Shown piece after piece: positions 15,658-24,699 of a stretch of DNA of 64,000 nt (positions are counted from its first letter, which is position 1; each line of letters begins with the position of its first letter). The DNA comes from Sphingobacterium nematocida. Lineage in GTDB: Bacteria; Bacteroidota; Bacteroidia; Sphingobacteriales; Sphingobacteriaceae. Position numbers and translations under genes: made by a program. The notes under the pieces were generated by a model. That model had not been told where the DNA came from and searched no databases. It saw nothing but the letters and a program-made list of their open reading frames with translations. The DNA is taken from NCBI RefSeq assembly GCF_900168125.1, contig NZ_FUZF01000011.1, forward strand, positions 62,001 to 126,000, given 5' to 3'.

Positions 15658-17079
15658 ATGGAAAATAAAAGGATAAACGGCAATGATTTAATTGCGTTAG
15701 GATATAAAGAAAATCATGCAATGGGTGTGGCATTGAAGATTAATAAAAAGCGATTGGATTTCAATCGGGAGCAAATGCTTACACTTTTCAAGAATGTATT
15801 GGAAAACCCTGAATTATTTTTGGAAGATGTCAATTTCAAACCTTTGGCAGAAATTCTGTTGCGAATGGATGCTATTACCGAGGAACTAATTCCTTTGAAA
15901 GAAGAGACAACTGATTACGCTATCTATGGGGAAGAAAATATCGAAGACGGTGCAAAGTGGCAAATGAATGTCGCTATGAAATTGCCTGTGACGGTAGCGG
16001 GAGCGCTGATGCCTGATGCGCATCAAGGTTATGGATTGCCTATTGGGGGTGTTTTAGCAACGAATAATGCGATCATTCCTTATGGTGTGGGGGTAGATAT
16101 CGGTTGTCGAATGGCCTTGTCGGTGTATGATCTGCCGGCGACTTATTTGAACGAAAACCATGATTTGTTGAAATCGGTTCTAATGGCTAATACCCGCTTT
16201 GGCGCAGGTAATGGTTATTTGAGACACGAACGTGTAGACCATGCCATTTTGGAGAATGCTTTGTTTGAAACCAACGAAGTGATTCGTTCGTTGAAAGATA
16301 AAGCTTGGACACAATTGGGATCTTCGGGTGGAGGTAATCACTTTGTGGAATTTGGCGTGATGGAATTTGCAGAAACAGATGTGATGCTCGGTGTAGAAAA
16401 AGGGCGTTACCTAGCACTATTGACACACTCGGGCTCGAGAGGTCTGGGGGCTACGATAGCAGGTCACTACACCAAATTGGCTAAGGATATCTGTAAATTG
16501 CCTTATGAAGCACAAAATCTAGCGTATTTGGATTTTAATACTGCTGAAGGTCATGAATATTGGTTGGCGATGAATTTGGCGGGTGATTATGCTTCAGCTT
16601 GCCATGAAGTTATTCATCATAAGATCCAAACTGCATTGGGTGCAGAACTACTGGCCAAAGTAGAAAATCACCATAACTTTGCATGGAAAGAACAGTTTAA
16701 TGGAGAAGAAGTCATAGTACATCGTAAAGGTGCAACGCCGGCTGGCAAAGGTGTAATGGGGATTATCCCTGGCTCGATGGCCACACCGGGATTCTTGGTA
16801 CGAGGAAAGGGCGAAGAAGTGGCCATCAATTCGGCTTCGCATGGTGCGGGTCGTCTGATGAGCCGTACACAAGCTATCAAGACGATAAAATCCAAAGATC
16901 TGAACGCTATGCTTGCAGACAATGGTATTACCTTGTTGGGGGCTGGAATGGATGAGGCTCCGATGGCTTACAAGGATATTCATACAGTAATGGCTGCTCA
17001 AGGTGAATTGGTGGATATTGTAGCGACATTTTCTCCGAAAATTGTCCGCATGGCGGATGATGGTTCAAGAGAGGATTGA
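15658..17079 (+). CDS. rtcB: RNA-splicing ligase RtcB
   Basis: 473 residues, a normal length. All key motifs are present: DAHQGYGLPIGGV, GVDIGCRM with the metal-binding Asp and Cys, GSSGGGNHFVEFG, THSGSRGLG, and the catalytic-histidine motif SHGAGR that is guanylylated during the reaction. RtcB joins 2',3'-cyclic-phosphate (or 3'-phosphate) and 5'-hydroxyl RNA ends using GTP and Mn2+, for example resealing tRNAs cut in the anticodon loop. No RtcA, RtcR, Ro60 or PrfH gene is seen nearby. The ATG follows a 232-bp gap after slipin, and a strong inverted repeat follows the stop. Confidence 0.96.
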   Translation: MENKRINGNDLIALGYKENHAMGVALKINKKRLDFNREQMLTLFKNVLENPELFLEDVNFKPLAEILLRMDAITEELIPLKEETTDYAIYGEENIEDGAKWQMNVAMKLPVTVAGALMPDAHQGYGLPIGGVLATNNAIIPYGVGVDIGCRMALSVYDLPATYLNENHDLLKSVLMANTRFGAGNGYLRHERVDHAILENALFETNEVIRSLKDKAWTQLGSSGGGNHFVEFGVMEFAETDVMLGVEKGRYLALLTHSGSRGLGATIAGHYTKLAKDICKLPYEAQNLAYLDFNTAEGHEYWLAMNLAGDYASACHEVIHHKIQTALGAELLAKVENHHNFAWKEQFNGEEVIVHRKGATPAGKGVMGIIPGSMATPGFLVRGKGEEVAINSASHGAGRLMSRTQAIKTIKSKDLNAMLADNGITLLGAGMDEAPMAYKDIHTVMAAQGELVDIVATFSPKIVRMADDGSRED

Positions 17080-17157
17080 TACTCGATCTTAAAGCTCTCA
17101 AAATGATGCTGCAACCTGGTATCCAAAAGTCCCCGTATATATAGTTTGGGCGTTTAA

Positions 17158-17195
17158 ATCCGAATATACCCGTTTTAAGACGGATATATTCGGAT
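17158..17195 (+). terminator. Terminator-like inverted repeat after rtcB
   Basis: ATCCGAATATA pairs with TATATTCGGAT, followed inward by one mismatch and CCGT/ACGG around a TTTAAG loop. It is centred about 95 bp after the rtcB stop and followed by AGTTTTCTT. It probably ends the slipin-rtcB transcript. Confidence 0.6.
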
Positions 17196-17371
17196 AGTTT
17201 TCTTGCTAGCCTTTCAACCAATTTTTTTGACATTGACTACATAAACAACTTAACAAGACGGCAATTGAAATAAAGCAACACCTACCATCGTCTCTATCTG
17301 TAGCATTATGTCCAATCTTCTCGTTATCACTTTTGTAAACTGAAGTTATAAAAACAGAAACCAATTAGATT

Positions 17372-17605
17372 ATGAAGAAATTCTTCGCTTATCTCGCCTT
17401 ACTTGTATTTATTCAGGACAATCTATTACCCATCGCTATAACCCCGAATGCCCAATATTTACGTTTAAAAAAGGAACATGAGGTGTTAATGGAAAAAGCT
17501 ATTAAACTTGACAACAGTACGATGTATTTTGATTATCTCCCTAACCCAGCAATAGCTATAGAATGTGTAGATGGTAACCCTAACGTATATCGACAAATCC
17601 TTTGA
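17372..17605 (+). CDS. Small secreted protein, possibly frameshifted at its 3' end
   Basis: 77 residues, unrecognised. It begins MKKFFAYLALLVFI, a likely signal peptide. After CVDGNP the annotated frame adds only seven residues (NVYRQIL) and stops. The +1 frame instead reads TYIDKSFEVACENNKAII and KGMK to a stop at 17651, which is better protein-like sequence. One inserted base near 17583 could thus have shortened the protein from about 92 residues. It lies upstream of a small lipoprotein gene. Confidence 0.45.
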   Translation: MKKFFAYLALLVFIQDNLLPIAITPNAQYLRLKKEHEVLMEKAIKLDNSTMYFDYLPNPAIAIECVDGNPNVYRQIL

Positions 17606-17706
17606 AGTAGCATGTGAGAATAATAAAGCTATTATCAAGGGGATGAAGTAAAGAAACAAAAGTAGGCTAATTACAAATATAACAACATCTTAAAATTATA
17701 ATCTAT

Positions 17707-18105
17707 ATGAAAAAAATCACGCACCTATCGACAATATGCTTAATTGCTTTGTTTTTATTTAGCTGCAAGAAGGATAATCTGCAGATCAAAGAAGGATCAT
17801 ATAAAGGAACATTTACTGTAATCTATAGCTCAGGAACACATAGTGGCTCCACAACAGTGGAATTGAAAAATGGAAGATTCTCTTGTGCCGGAAACTCAAA
17901 TAAGATTCCTGCTGGAGCATCAGGTAGTTATACTATTGATAAAAACGTTATAACTTTCAGCGACGAAAATCCACATACGGCCGAATTTGATTGGGGACTT
18001 ATACTAAACGGAAGGTACGATTACACATTTGATGGAACTAATTTAAATCTGGAGCGAGTCTCTGATGGAATAGGCAAATATACTTACAGGCTTAAAATAC
18101 TATAA
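17707..18105 (+). CDS. Small lipoprotein
   Basis: 132 residues with a lipoprotein signal peptide (LIALFLFSC, lipobox Cys20). The mature part is a compact all-beta pattern (KEGSYKGTFTVIYSSG, TTVELKNGRFSC, GASGSYTIDKNVITF) resembling the small lipocalin-like lipoproteins common in Bacteroidota. The exact family was not recognised. It stands alone between the preceding small gene and a MutS-like gene, without a clear terminator on either side. Confidence 0.65.
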   Translation: MKKITHLSTICLIALFLFSCKKDNLQIKEGSYKGTFTVIYSSGTHSGSTTVELKNGRFSCAGNSNKIPAGASGSYTIDKNVITFSDENPHTAEFDWGLILNGRYDYTFDGTNLNLERVSDGIGKYTYRLKIL

Positions 18106-18297
18106 TTTAGGCCTTATCAAAAGATCTGAACACTGTGATACAGACTCAGTCCTCCAACCTCGGAAGCTTGTAAGGGACGAAATAGTATCTCGAGTCGGAA
18201 GTCTTTTTTGGTGTCTTAAAATTCCACTTATTTAAAGCAAGGTTTGCCCGATCTAGTATTTAACATATTTTAAAGTTTATCAGGGAAATAAAATAGA

Positions 18298-18305
18298 TAA
18301 CTTTG
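18298..18305 (+). promoter_or_regulatory. -7 promoter box of the MutS-like gene
   Basis: TAACTTTG fits TAnnTTTG and ends 11 bp before the ATG at 18317, so the mRNA leader would be only a few nucleotides long. Confidence 0.45.
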
Positions 18306-18316
18306 GTAAGAGAGTT

Positions 18317-19588
18317 ATGAACAATACGCAAGATCTATTTTTATCAAAAGATATACTTCCTTTATTTGACTATACACTGAACAATGATAGTCAGCTCGCA
18401 CTTTCCAAACTCTTACGCAAACCATTATCTTCGATAACTGAGATAAGAGATAGACAGGCTATACTAGAGCAACTGATATCCTGTAAATCGTTATGCGATA
18501 CATACAGCTATCACAAAATAGAGTATTCGGATACATACAGGTTTTTATGTCAATTCCCTATTGATGATTTAAAAAGACAGGAATATATGGCGTACGTGTT
18601 CCAGAAAAGGAAGAGGAATACGCTGTTGGGGGAATACACGCAGTTGATTTATTTTCTAGCCAAACTGGAGCGGCTAATAAAGGAAAACTTGATCTTAGAG
18701 AAGTTCCCAATGGCATATCAAGATGACCTTCGATTTATCGTAAACTATATCGCTTCTTTCAACCCCAGCCATTATAGGTCCAAAATAAATCAGGATAAAT
18801 TTGGATTTAAAGCGATACAAAAATTGAATACCAACGTTTGTCAGAAAAGAAAAAATGGTGATACGCTGATTTTTTTTGAAAAGCTAAACCTTCTCGAGGC
18901 CTACCTATCAATCGCTAGGGCGGTTAATAGACATGGCTTTAAGTTTGCTGAAATAGGTGACAATAGTGATTTCAATCTGATAGGATTCTACCACCCTTTA
19001 CTAAAAAATCCGGTAAAAAATAACATCCAAGTAGATCATAACGTCATTCTGATTACCGGGGCTAATATGTCCGGTAAATCAACATTACTTAAGTCCATAG
19101 GGCTCTGCGTGTACCTAAGCCACCTAGGATTGCCTATCCCTGCCGCAAATGGAAAAATACCCTATTATGATAAAATATCGATCCAAATCAACCATAGCGA
19201 CGATCTGAAAAATGGATATAGCCATTTTATGAACGAAATCGTAAAGCTGAAAGATGTGGTACTGGATGCTGATAACGGAAAACGATGCTTTGCTGTGTTT
19301 GACGAACTGTTTAAGGGAACAAACTATGAAGACGCATTGGCTATAAGTGTCAAAACGATTAAAGGATTACGAAAGTTTGATAGTTCATCTTTCTTTATAT
19401 CTACGCATATCACCGAATTGAAACATCGATTGTCAAATTCTGACACACAAACGGCGGCCTTCTATATTGATAGTGAGGTTCGGGATGAAATACCGGTTTT
19501 CTCTTATGTGTTAAAAGCTGGCTGGTCGAATCTGCAAATAGGTCAACTACTGTTTAAAAAAGAAGGTCTTGATGACCTGTTGGATTGA
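18317..19588 (+). CDS. MutS-related ATPase without mismatch-recognition domain
   Basis: 423 residues. The C-terminal half carries a MutS-type ATPase: Walker A ITGANMSGKSTLLKS (about 245-259), Walker B CFAVFDELFKGTNYEDA (about 320-336) and a D-loop/signature region (ISTHITEL). The N-terminal half is helical and resembles the lever/core region of MutS. The mismatch-binding and connector domains of canonical MutS (about 850 residues) are absent. Short MutS-like ATPases of this kind are common in Bacteroidota, but their substrate is not established. Monocistronic, with a promoter box immediately upstream. Confidence 0.85.
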   Translation: MNNTQDLFLSKDILPLFDYTLNNDSQLALSKLLRKPLSSITEIRDRQAILEQLISCKSLCDTYSYHKIEYSDTYRFLCQFPIDDLKRQEYMAYVFQKRKRNTLLGEYTQLIYFLAKLERLIKENLILEKFPMAYQDDLRFIVNYIASFNPSHYRSKINQDKFGFKAIQKLNTNVCQKRKNGDTLIFFEKLNLLEAYLSIARAVNRHGFKFAEIGDNSDFNLIGFYHPLLKNPVKNNIQVDHNVILITGANMSGKSTLLKSIGLCVYLSHLGLPIPAANGKIPYYDKISIQINHSDDLKNGYSHFMNEIVKLKDVVLDADNGKRCFAVFDELFKGTNYEDALAISVKTIKGLRKFDSSSFFISTHITELKHRLSNSDTQTAAFYIDSEVRDEIPVFSYVLKAGWSNLQIGQLLFKKEGLDDLLD

Positions 19589-19652
19589 GATATTTACTTC
19601 TGTAACATTAGTGTGGCATTAGTTTTGCCTATACAGGTAAAAACATAGTGTT

Positions 19653-20438
19653 ATGAAAACTTCTTTTAACATTTACACATTAGGATTTGGCTTGATAGCT
19701 TTAGGTTTCTTGTCTGCTTGCAGCTCTGAAAATGGCCCTTCAACCGGCAAAACCCCTCTAACGGTAAAAATCACAGACGCTCCGGCAAATTACGATGCAA
19801 TACACCTTAACATCGATGAGATTGAGATCAGAACCAGTGGCGGAAACGAAGAGATCGATATTGATGGTCTTCCATTCGATATCCTACAATACCGATTAGG
19901 CAAAGATACTTTATTAGCAAACCACGATGTACCTTCCGGCTTTATTCAAGAAATTAGACTAAAATTAGAAGATAGCGGCAACACCATCGTAGTCGATGGA
20001 AAAATATACCCCCTAACTACTCCAAGCGGACAATCATCAGGAGTAAAAATAAAAGTTCAGGATGAACTTATTCCAAATGTCGCTTATACACTATTACTTG
20101 ACTTTGACGCATCAAAATCTATTGTCGAAACAGGTAATGGAAAATATCTCCTAAAACCTGTGATTAGAGCTATCCCAGTCGCTGTATCAGGTACAGCCAA
20201 AGGAATAATATTACCTATAGCTGCTTATCCCAAAATCTATGCGATAACGGGAACAGACACAATAGGAACTATTCCAAATGAAACTGGAAACTTTTTCTTC
20301 CCTGGTATTCCACAGGGAAGCTATAAAATATTGATAGAACCCACTGTACCTACCTATAATCCGTATACCATAGAAAATGTGGTAATAGATAAAGGAATGA
20401 CTAAAGATCTTGGAACAATAACCTTGTTAGCGAAATAA
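19653..20438 (+). CDS. DUF4382 domain lipoprotein
   Basis: 261 residues. A lipoprotein signal peptide ends at Cys23 (ALGFLSAC). The DUF4382 domain (about 33-172) starts PLTVKITDAPANYDAIHLNI and includes the VPSGFIQEIRLKLE segment. A C-terminal carboxypeptidase-like beta-sandwich (about 177-258; NETGNFFFPGIPQGSYKILIEP) follows. Probably exposed on the cell envelope; no molecular function is established for the family. Ends 13 bp before a strong terminator. Confidence 0.82.
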   Translation: MKTSFNIYTLGFGLIALGFLSACSSENGPSTGKTPLTVKITDAPANYDAIHLNIDEIEIRTSGGNEEIDIDGLPFDILQYRLGKDTLLANHDVPSGFIQEIRLKLEDSGNTIVVDGKIYPLTTPSGQSSGVKIKVQDELIPNVAYTLLLDFDASKSIVETGNGKYLLKPVIRAIPVAVSGTAKGIILPIAAYPKIYAITGTDTIGTIPNETGNFFFPGIPQGSYKILIEPTVPTYNPYTIENVVIDKGMTKDLGTITLLAK

Positions 20439-20451
20439 GAGATTAGATAAG

Positions 20452-20489
20452 AAAAAGGACCGCTTGATAAATACCAAGCGGTCCTTTTT
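20452..20489 (+). terminator. Strong rho-independent terminator
   Basis: AAAAAGGACCGCTTG (20452-20466) pairs perfectly with CAAGCGGTCCTTTTT (20475-20489) around an 8-nt loop, and the T-run is part of the stem base. It follows the DUF4382 lipoprotein gene. The remaining gap to 20742 shows no ORF or other clear signal. Confidence 0.85.
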
Positions 20490-20742
20490 CTTACCATATT
20501 AGGTATAATAATTAGGGGTCTCTCTATACAAGTCATATTTCTTAAGTTACTTCATGTTCGATCAACTTCTTTTCGGCCAACCTTATATCTGAATCTTCGT
20601 TAATAAGTGAATGGGAGTTAAAGACTTTATATTTTGATGAGGTTAAGTCAAATCTCTCTTTTTTTTTGTAGAATTGTAATGGGATCGATTTCGATGCTGA
20701 AAAAACTTAAACCAAATTATAAATTTTGTAAACCTTCAACTT

Positions 20743-21039
20743 ATGCATGTCAACAACACAGCTGAAGAAAAAGAGATTGTAACCCAGCAGAAGTCAAAAT
20801 TGGGAGTACGTCTGTTTTTCATTTATTTATTCTGCTACGCGGGTTTTGTTATTTTAGGAGTATTCAAGTATGAATTATTAGCAACGACGGTATTTGCAGG
20901 TCTAAACTTAGCAATAGCGTACGGTATAGGGTTGATCATTTTTGCGGTTGTCCTAGGCGTAATTTACAACTATTACTGCACCAAATATGAAAATGACGCT
21001 GAAGAACAAGAAAATCCAACGGAGGGGGACAACACATGA
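20743..21039 (+). CDS. DUF485 family small membrane protein
   Basis: 98 residues with two transmembrane helices (about 25-47, LFFIYLFCYAGFVILGVF; about 58-84, AIAYGIGLIIFAVVLGVIY) and charged ends, typical of DUF485 (YjcH-like) proteins. The gene overlaps the next symporter gene by 4 bp. This is the conserved pairing seen in yjcH-actP of E. coli, where the small protein accompanies the acetate permease. Probably co-translated with the symporter. Confidence 0.85.
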   Translation: MHVNNTAEEKEIVTQQKSKLGVRLFFIYLFCYAGFVILGVFKYELLATTVFAGLNLAIAYGIGLIIFAVVLGVIYNYYCTKYENDAEEQENPTEGDNT

Positions 21040-22952
21040 TCTATGATATTTCATTTACCGCTTTAGCATTTTTTTTTATTTTCGTCGGATTGGTGCTGGG
21101 GCTTTCTTTTTATTTCGGTCGAAAAAAAAGTTCTTCTTCCTCTTATTACGCTGCTGGGGGGCAGATACACTGGGCAGTTAATGGCATTGCATTCGCTGGA
21201 GATTATCTATCTGCAGCTTCATTTCTAGGAATATGCGGGATGATTGCTGTCGCAGGTTTCGATGGCTTTTTGTACGCAATTGGTTTTCTAGCAGGATGGA
21301 TTGTAGCTTTGTTTCTCATAGCCGAACCTTTCAAACGATTAGGAAAATACACCTTTACAGATGCCTTAAATGCAAAATTCAATTCGAGAGCGATTACATT
21401 AACGGCATCGATAAGCACTTTAATCATTTCCATTTTCTACCTTATACCGCAAATGGTCGGCGCTGGAGACCTTGTCATGCCGCTATTAGGTCTACCACAT
21501 TGGGCTGGGGTTATATTGGTAGGTGCTATCGTTATAGCAATAGTTGCGAGTGCAGGTATGGCTTCGACAACCTATGTGCAATTTCTTAAGGGAGGATTGC
21601 TTATCATTCTATCTTTGGTCCTCACTTTCTATATCTTAAAAAACGGTCTATCTAGTCCTCCAGATTCTGACTCGAATAAATATCATTCCTTTATGGAGCT
21701 AGTACCTCAGGTAAAAGATGATAACGTAATCTCTGTGCAAAACTGGAATGTGGTCGCACAACAGCAAGTTGGCGATAAAACATTTGTCAAGTTATCGCAA
21801 CACGGGGTAGAAAGATGGTTTGACTGGACAAAAAAAGACGACAATAACTTATTAAAAGAGACCCTAAGCATTACTCAAAAAAGTAACGGGGCATTGCTCT
21901 ATAACGGAGAGACCAAAGAGAAGAGAAAATTTTATCAGGTAGGTCATCTAAGCAAAATTATTGTCAACGGCGAGGAGCTATCCAAAACCGGGCCTCTTGG
22001 CCCCTTTCAATTCTTATCTACGATCCGAGAAAGTGAGGTGGTTCGATTCCTCCAAGTAAAATTGATTGATGGGAATGATCACGTCTCAATCTACTACCCA
22101 GAAGTAACCTCGGGATCCAAGTTTATGTTACCCGGACTAAAATATAAAATCGGCAGTGATGCTAACCTTTGGAGTAAGATGGATTTTGTTTCACTCATGC
22201 TGGCTCTATTCTTAGGCACAGCTGCCCTACCTCATATCTTAATTCGATACTATACGGTGAAGACTCCAAAAGATGCGAGAAAATCTACGATATTGGCAAT
22301 TGCTGCTATCGGAGGCTTCTATATCTTAACCCTATTTATTGGACTGGGAGCCGGGGTAAACGGCGTAATGGATGTTGAATCCAGCAACATGGCTGCTCCG
22401 CTATTGGCAAGAGCTTTTGGAGCTGCACTATTCTCCATTATATCAGCGGTGGCATTTGCAACCGTGCTGGGTACCGTAGCTGGACTTATAGTCGCCTCTT
22501 CTGGAGCGATTGCTCATGATTTTATTGATGTATATCTTAAGAAAAACTTGGACGATGATAAAAAAGTCAAGGTCGGTAAGATCGCAGCCGTAGTGGTAGG
22601 TATTTTGGCCATACTATTGGGGATGGCTTTTCAAGGTATTAACGTTTCATTTTTAGTGGGCTGGGCTTTCGCGATTGCCGCCTCTGCCAATCTCCCTGCT
22701 ATCTTGTTTTTGCTATTCTGGAAAAAAACATCCTCGACAGGGATATCTGCCTCAATAGTTGTCGGGATTGTTGCTTCTCTTGCTATCATCTTAACCTCAC
22801 CAACCATGTGGGACAAATATGGATTGGGTGCTACCAATGCCATACATCAATTGGAAAACCCGGCGTTAGTATCATTTCCACTGGCGGTATTAACGGTCTA
22901 TATCTTTAGTAAAGCGTTTCCTAAAAAAAAGGACAGCCTATTGCCTCAGTAA
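21036..22952 (+). CDS. Sodium:solute symporter (ActP-like cation/acetate symporter) with large insertion
   Basis: 638 residues in the SSS family. The N-terminal helices include FAGDYLSAASFLGICGMIA, the ActP-like signature. Twelve or more membrane helices are visible, ending near 630. Between about residues 205 and 385 lies a long hydrophilic stretch (from PPDSDSNKYHSFME to GSDANLWSKMD). This makes the protein about 90 residues longer than E. coli ActP (549). The 4-bp overlap with a DUF485 gene supports monocarboxylate (acetate) uptake. Substrate choice is inferred from family and partner. Confidence 0.86.
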   Translation: MIYDISFTALAFFFIFVGLVLGLSFYFGRKKSSSSSYYAAGGQIHWAVNGIAFAGDYLSAASFLGICGMIAVAGFDGFLYAIGFLAGWIVALFLIAEPFKRLGKYTFTDALNAKFNSRAITLTASISTLIISIFYLIPQMVGAGDLVMPLLGLPHWAGVILVGAIVIAIVASAGMASTTYVQFLKGGLLIILSLVLTFYILKNGLSSPPDSDSNKYHSFMELVPQVKDDNVISVQNWNVVAQQQVGDKTFVKLSQHGVERWFDWTKKDDNNLLKETLSITQKSNGALLYNGETKEKRKFYQVGHLSKIIVNGEELSKTGPLGPFQFLSTIRESEVVRFLQVKLIDGNDHVSIYYPEVTSGSKFMLPGLKYKIGSDANLWSKMDFVSLMLALFLGTAALPHILIRYYTVKTPKDARKSTILAIAAIGGFYILTLFIGLGAGVNGVMDVESSNMAAPLLARAFGAALFSIISAVAFATVLGTVAGLIVASSGAIAHDFIDVYLKKNLDDDKKVKVGKIAAVVVGILAILLGMAFQGINVSFLVGWAFAIAASANLPAILFLLFWKKTSSTGISASIVVGIVASLAIILTSPTMWDKYGLGATNAIHQLENPALVSFPLAVLTVYIFSKAFPKKKDSLLPQ

Positions 22953-22967
22953 TTATTATATTTCTAC

Positions 22968-23008
22968 TGTTATTGACATAGCCATTTTCGATGGCTATGT
23001 CAATAACA
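22968..23008. terminator. 18-bp perfect hairpin between convergent genes
   Basis: TGTTATTGACATAGCCAT (22968-22985) pairs perfectly with its complement at 22991-23008 around a TTTCG loop. It separates the symporter gene from a convergent outer-membrane protein gene. It is probably a bidirectional terminator, although no long U-tract follows. Confidence 0.65.
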
Positions 23009-23041
23009 GAACTTAGATCATCTTTGAGTAACAGTGCTTGA

Positions 23042-23803
23042 CTATTTACCCAAAACAAATCCGAATCCAACTCCAAGAAATATACCCCGACCTACTTTAC
23101 TACTTCTGAAATCAGCTCTTGATATCTCAGTTCCATCCGTTGTTTCGATTAGTTGAGCAGTTGCTGCCTGTAGAGGTTGATGAAAACTCCCATTAACAGC
23201 AAAATATGTCTTCCTACTAACATAATAATTCATGGATAATCCAAGATGTGCTGTAAACAGTGAAGATTTTCTATCATAGGTCAGTTCATATTTTTGGCCT
23301 TCTTGATTAGTCTTTGATCTACTGGTACTTTTATCTCCAAGATAGCTATCATGGCCAATCCCCAAACTAGGGTGTATGCTCCAATTGGCGGACTCTATCC
23401 TATATAAAACTCCCAAATTTACCGATGGTTTGACATACGAAATCGGGCCAAATAAAGCGTTACCGAAATCATCAAAGAAAGTTTCTAAACCAGTCGGCTT
23501 ATAGCCGGTTGGTTTGATTTCTTTATAATAATTAAGATTTATTCCGGCATACCAACCTACTTTGTTAGAGAATAAGTGAGTAGCACGGATCCCTAAAAAG
23601 GGAGATACCGCAGGTCGCCCTCCGAAAATGTCTTGATTCTCCAAACCAGAACCCGGAGAGGTATCAAAATTGGGTCCGATAGTAAAATCCAATTTAAACT
23701 GGGGCTTAAATATTGGCCCAGAATCGACACTTTGTGCATAGGCGTGTGAAATCATTAAAGTCGAAACAAAGAATAGATGTTTTGAAAAGTGCATTAGCTT
23801 CAT
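23042..23803 (-). CDS. Outer-membrane beta-barrel protein
   Basis: 253 residues with a signal peptide (HLFFVSTLMISHAYAQ). The mature part consists of alternating amphipathic strands (GWYAGINLNYYKEI; SVNLGVLYRIESANW; FTAHLGLSMNYYVSRKTYF) and ends in GIFLGVGFGFVLGK, as expected of a small outer-membrane barrel. No specific transport or adhesion family was recognised. It is convergent with the symporter operon, and no partner gene is adjacent. Confidence 0.7.
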   Translation of the reverse strand: MKLMHFSKHLFFVSTLMISHAYAQSVDSGPIFKPQFKLDFTIGPNFDTSPGSGLENQDIFGGRPAVSPFLGIRATHLFSNKVGWYAGINLNYYKEIKPTGYKPTGLETFFDDFGNALFGPISYVKPSVNLGVLYRIESANWSIHPSLGIGHDSYLGDKSTSRSKTNQEGQKYELTYDRKSSLFTAHLGLSMNYYVSRKTYFAVNGSFHQPLQAATAQLIETTDGTEISRADFRSSKVGRGIFLGVGFGFVLGK

Positions 23804-23951
23804 ATAATAGGGTATAATTTAAATAACACGACGTAGCGTATGATCGTTATTAGATAAAACGAATCATCAATTAAATAGCTACAGTCTAGTGATAAATAAT
23901 TGGGGAACACGCCTAATACAATATTCGGGCTAAAAAAAGTCTTAAATCAAT

Positions 23952-24398
23952 TTACCTCCACCAATGGTAATAATTGTGCGCCCCATCGTATTCAAATCCG
24001 CACCGTGGGTAGAGTATATTTCCGATGTCATTTGTTTTCTCTGTTTCTAACATCAGACCACAGGCTCCCGTCTCTTCACTCCACTGCTTACTGCGATTGA
24101 TCAATGCGACGGAGAGCCCCAGCCCTCTATAATCAGCATGTACAAATAAATCACTTAATAACCATTGCTTTTGTAATTTGGTGTAATGAAAGAGTTTGTA
24201 CAACTGTACGAATCCAACGGCTTTGCCATCTACCAGCACTAGAAAAATCTCTGACTCTCCGTTTAAAAATCGTTCTTTCAAAAATGCCTTGCCCCTCTCT
24301 ACATCTGATTCCTGACGATAGAAAATACGGTAAAGGTTAAATAACTCGGCTGTTTCATTTAAATCTTCTAAGCTCGCTTTCTTGATGATATAACTCAT
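23952..24398 (-). CDS. GNAT family N-acetyltransferase
   Basis: 148 residues from the ATG at 24398 (MSYIIKKASLEDL); the longer frame adds ten atypical residues. The acetyl-CoA binding motif A is visible as WLLSDLFVHADYRGLGLSVALI, with the R/Q-x-x-G-x-G/A pyrophosphate loop as RGLGLS. The C-terminus (YPRCGFEYDGAHNYYHW) is that of RimI-like single-domain GNATs acting on small amines or proteins. Substrate unknown. The gene stands alone. Confidence 0.82.
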   Translation of the reverse strand: MSYIIKKASLEDLNETAELFNLYRIFYRQESDVERGKAFLKERFLNGESEIFLVLVDGKAVGFVQLYKLFHYTKLQKQWLLSDLFVHADYRGLGLSVALINRSKQWSEETGACGLMLETEKTNDIGNILYPRCGFEYDGAHNYYHWWR

Positions 24399-24699
24399 AT
24401 ATTTTGATAGTTTGGTATAATGGCGCAAATGTATTCTATACTAAAAATATTTCTGTAGTCCAGATTTCAAATATAATCTGGTCCAGCATTATGCCTACCC
24501 TACACAAAAGAATAAAAGTCACAATGACTGAAACAATGAAAGCCTCGAGGTAAAATAATCTAAAACAATATGTAAATTTTCGGATATTAGCATATGCCTT
24601 TATTACTTGCTATAGGCAATAGTCATGGTATTTATAGAGCTCACTCTATATTAAGAGTCAAGAAGCTGAACAACAACAAAATAACACGAAAGAAGAATT

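Noticed and set aside
16648..17001. 117-residue and 84-residue minus-strand ORFs
   Set aside because: Both are antisense to rtcB, which has complete catalytic motifs in its own frame.
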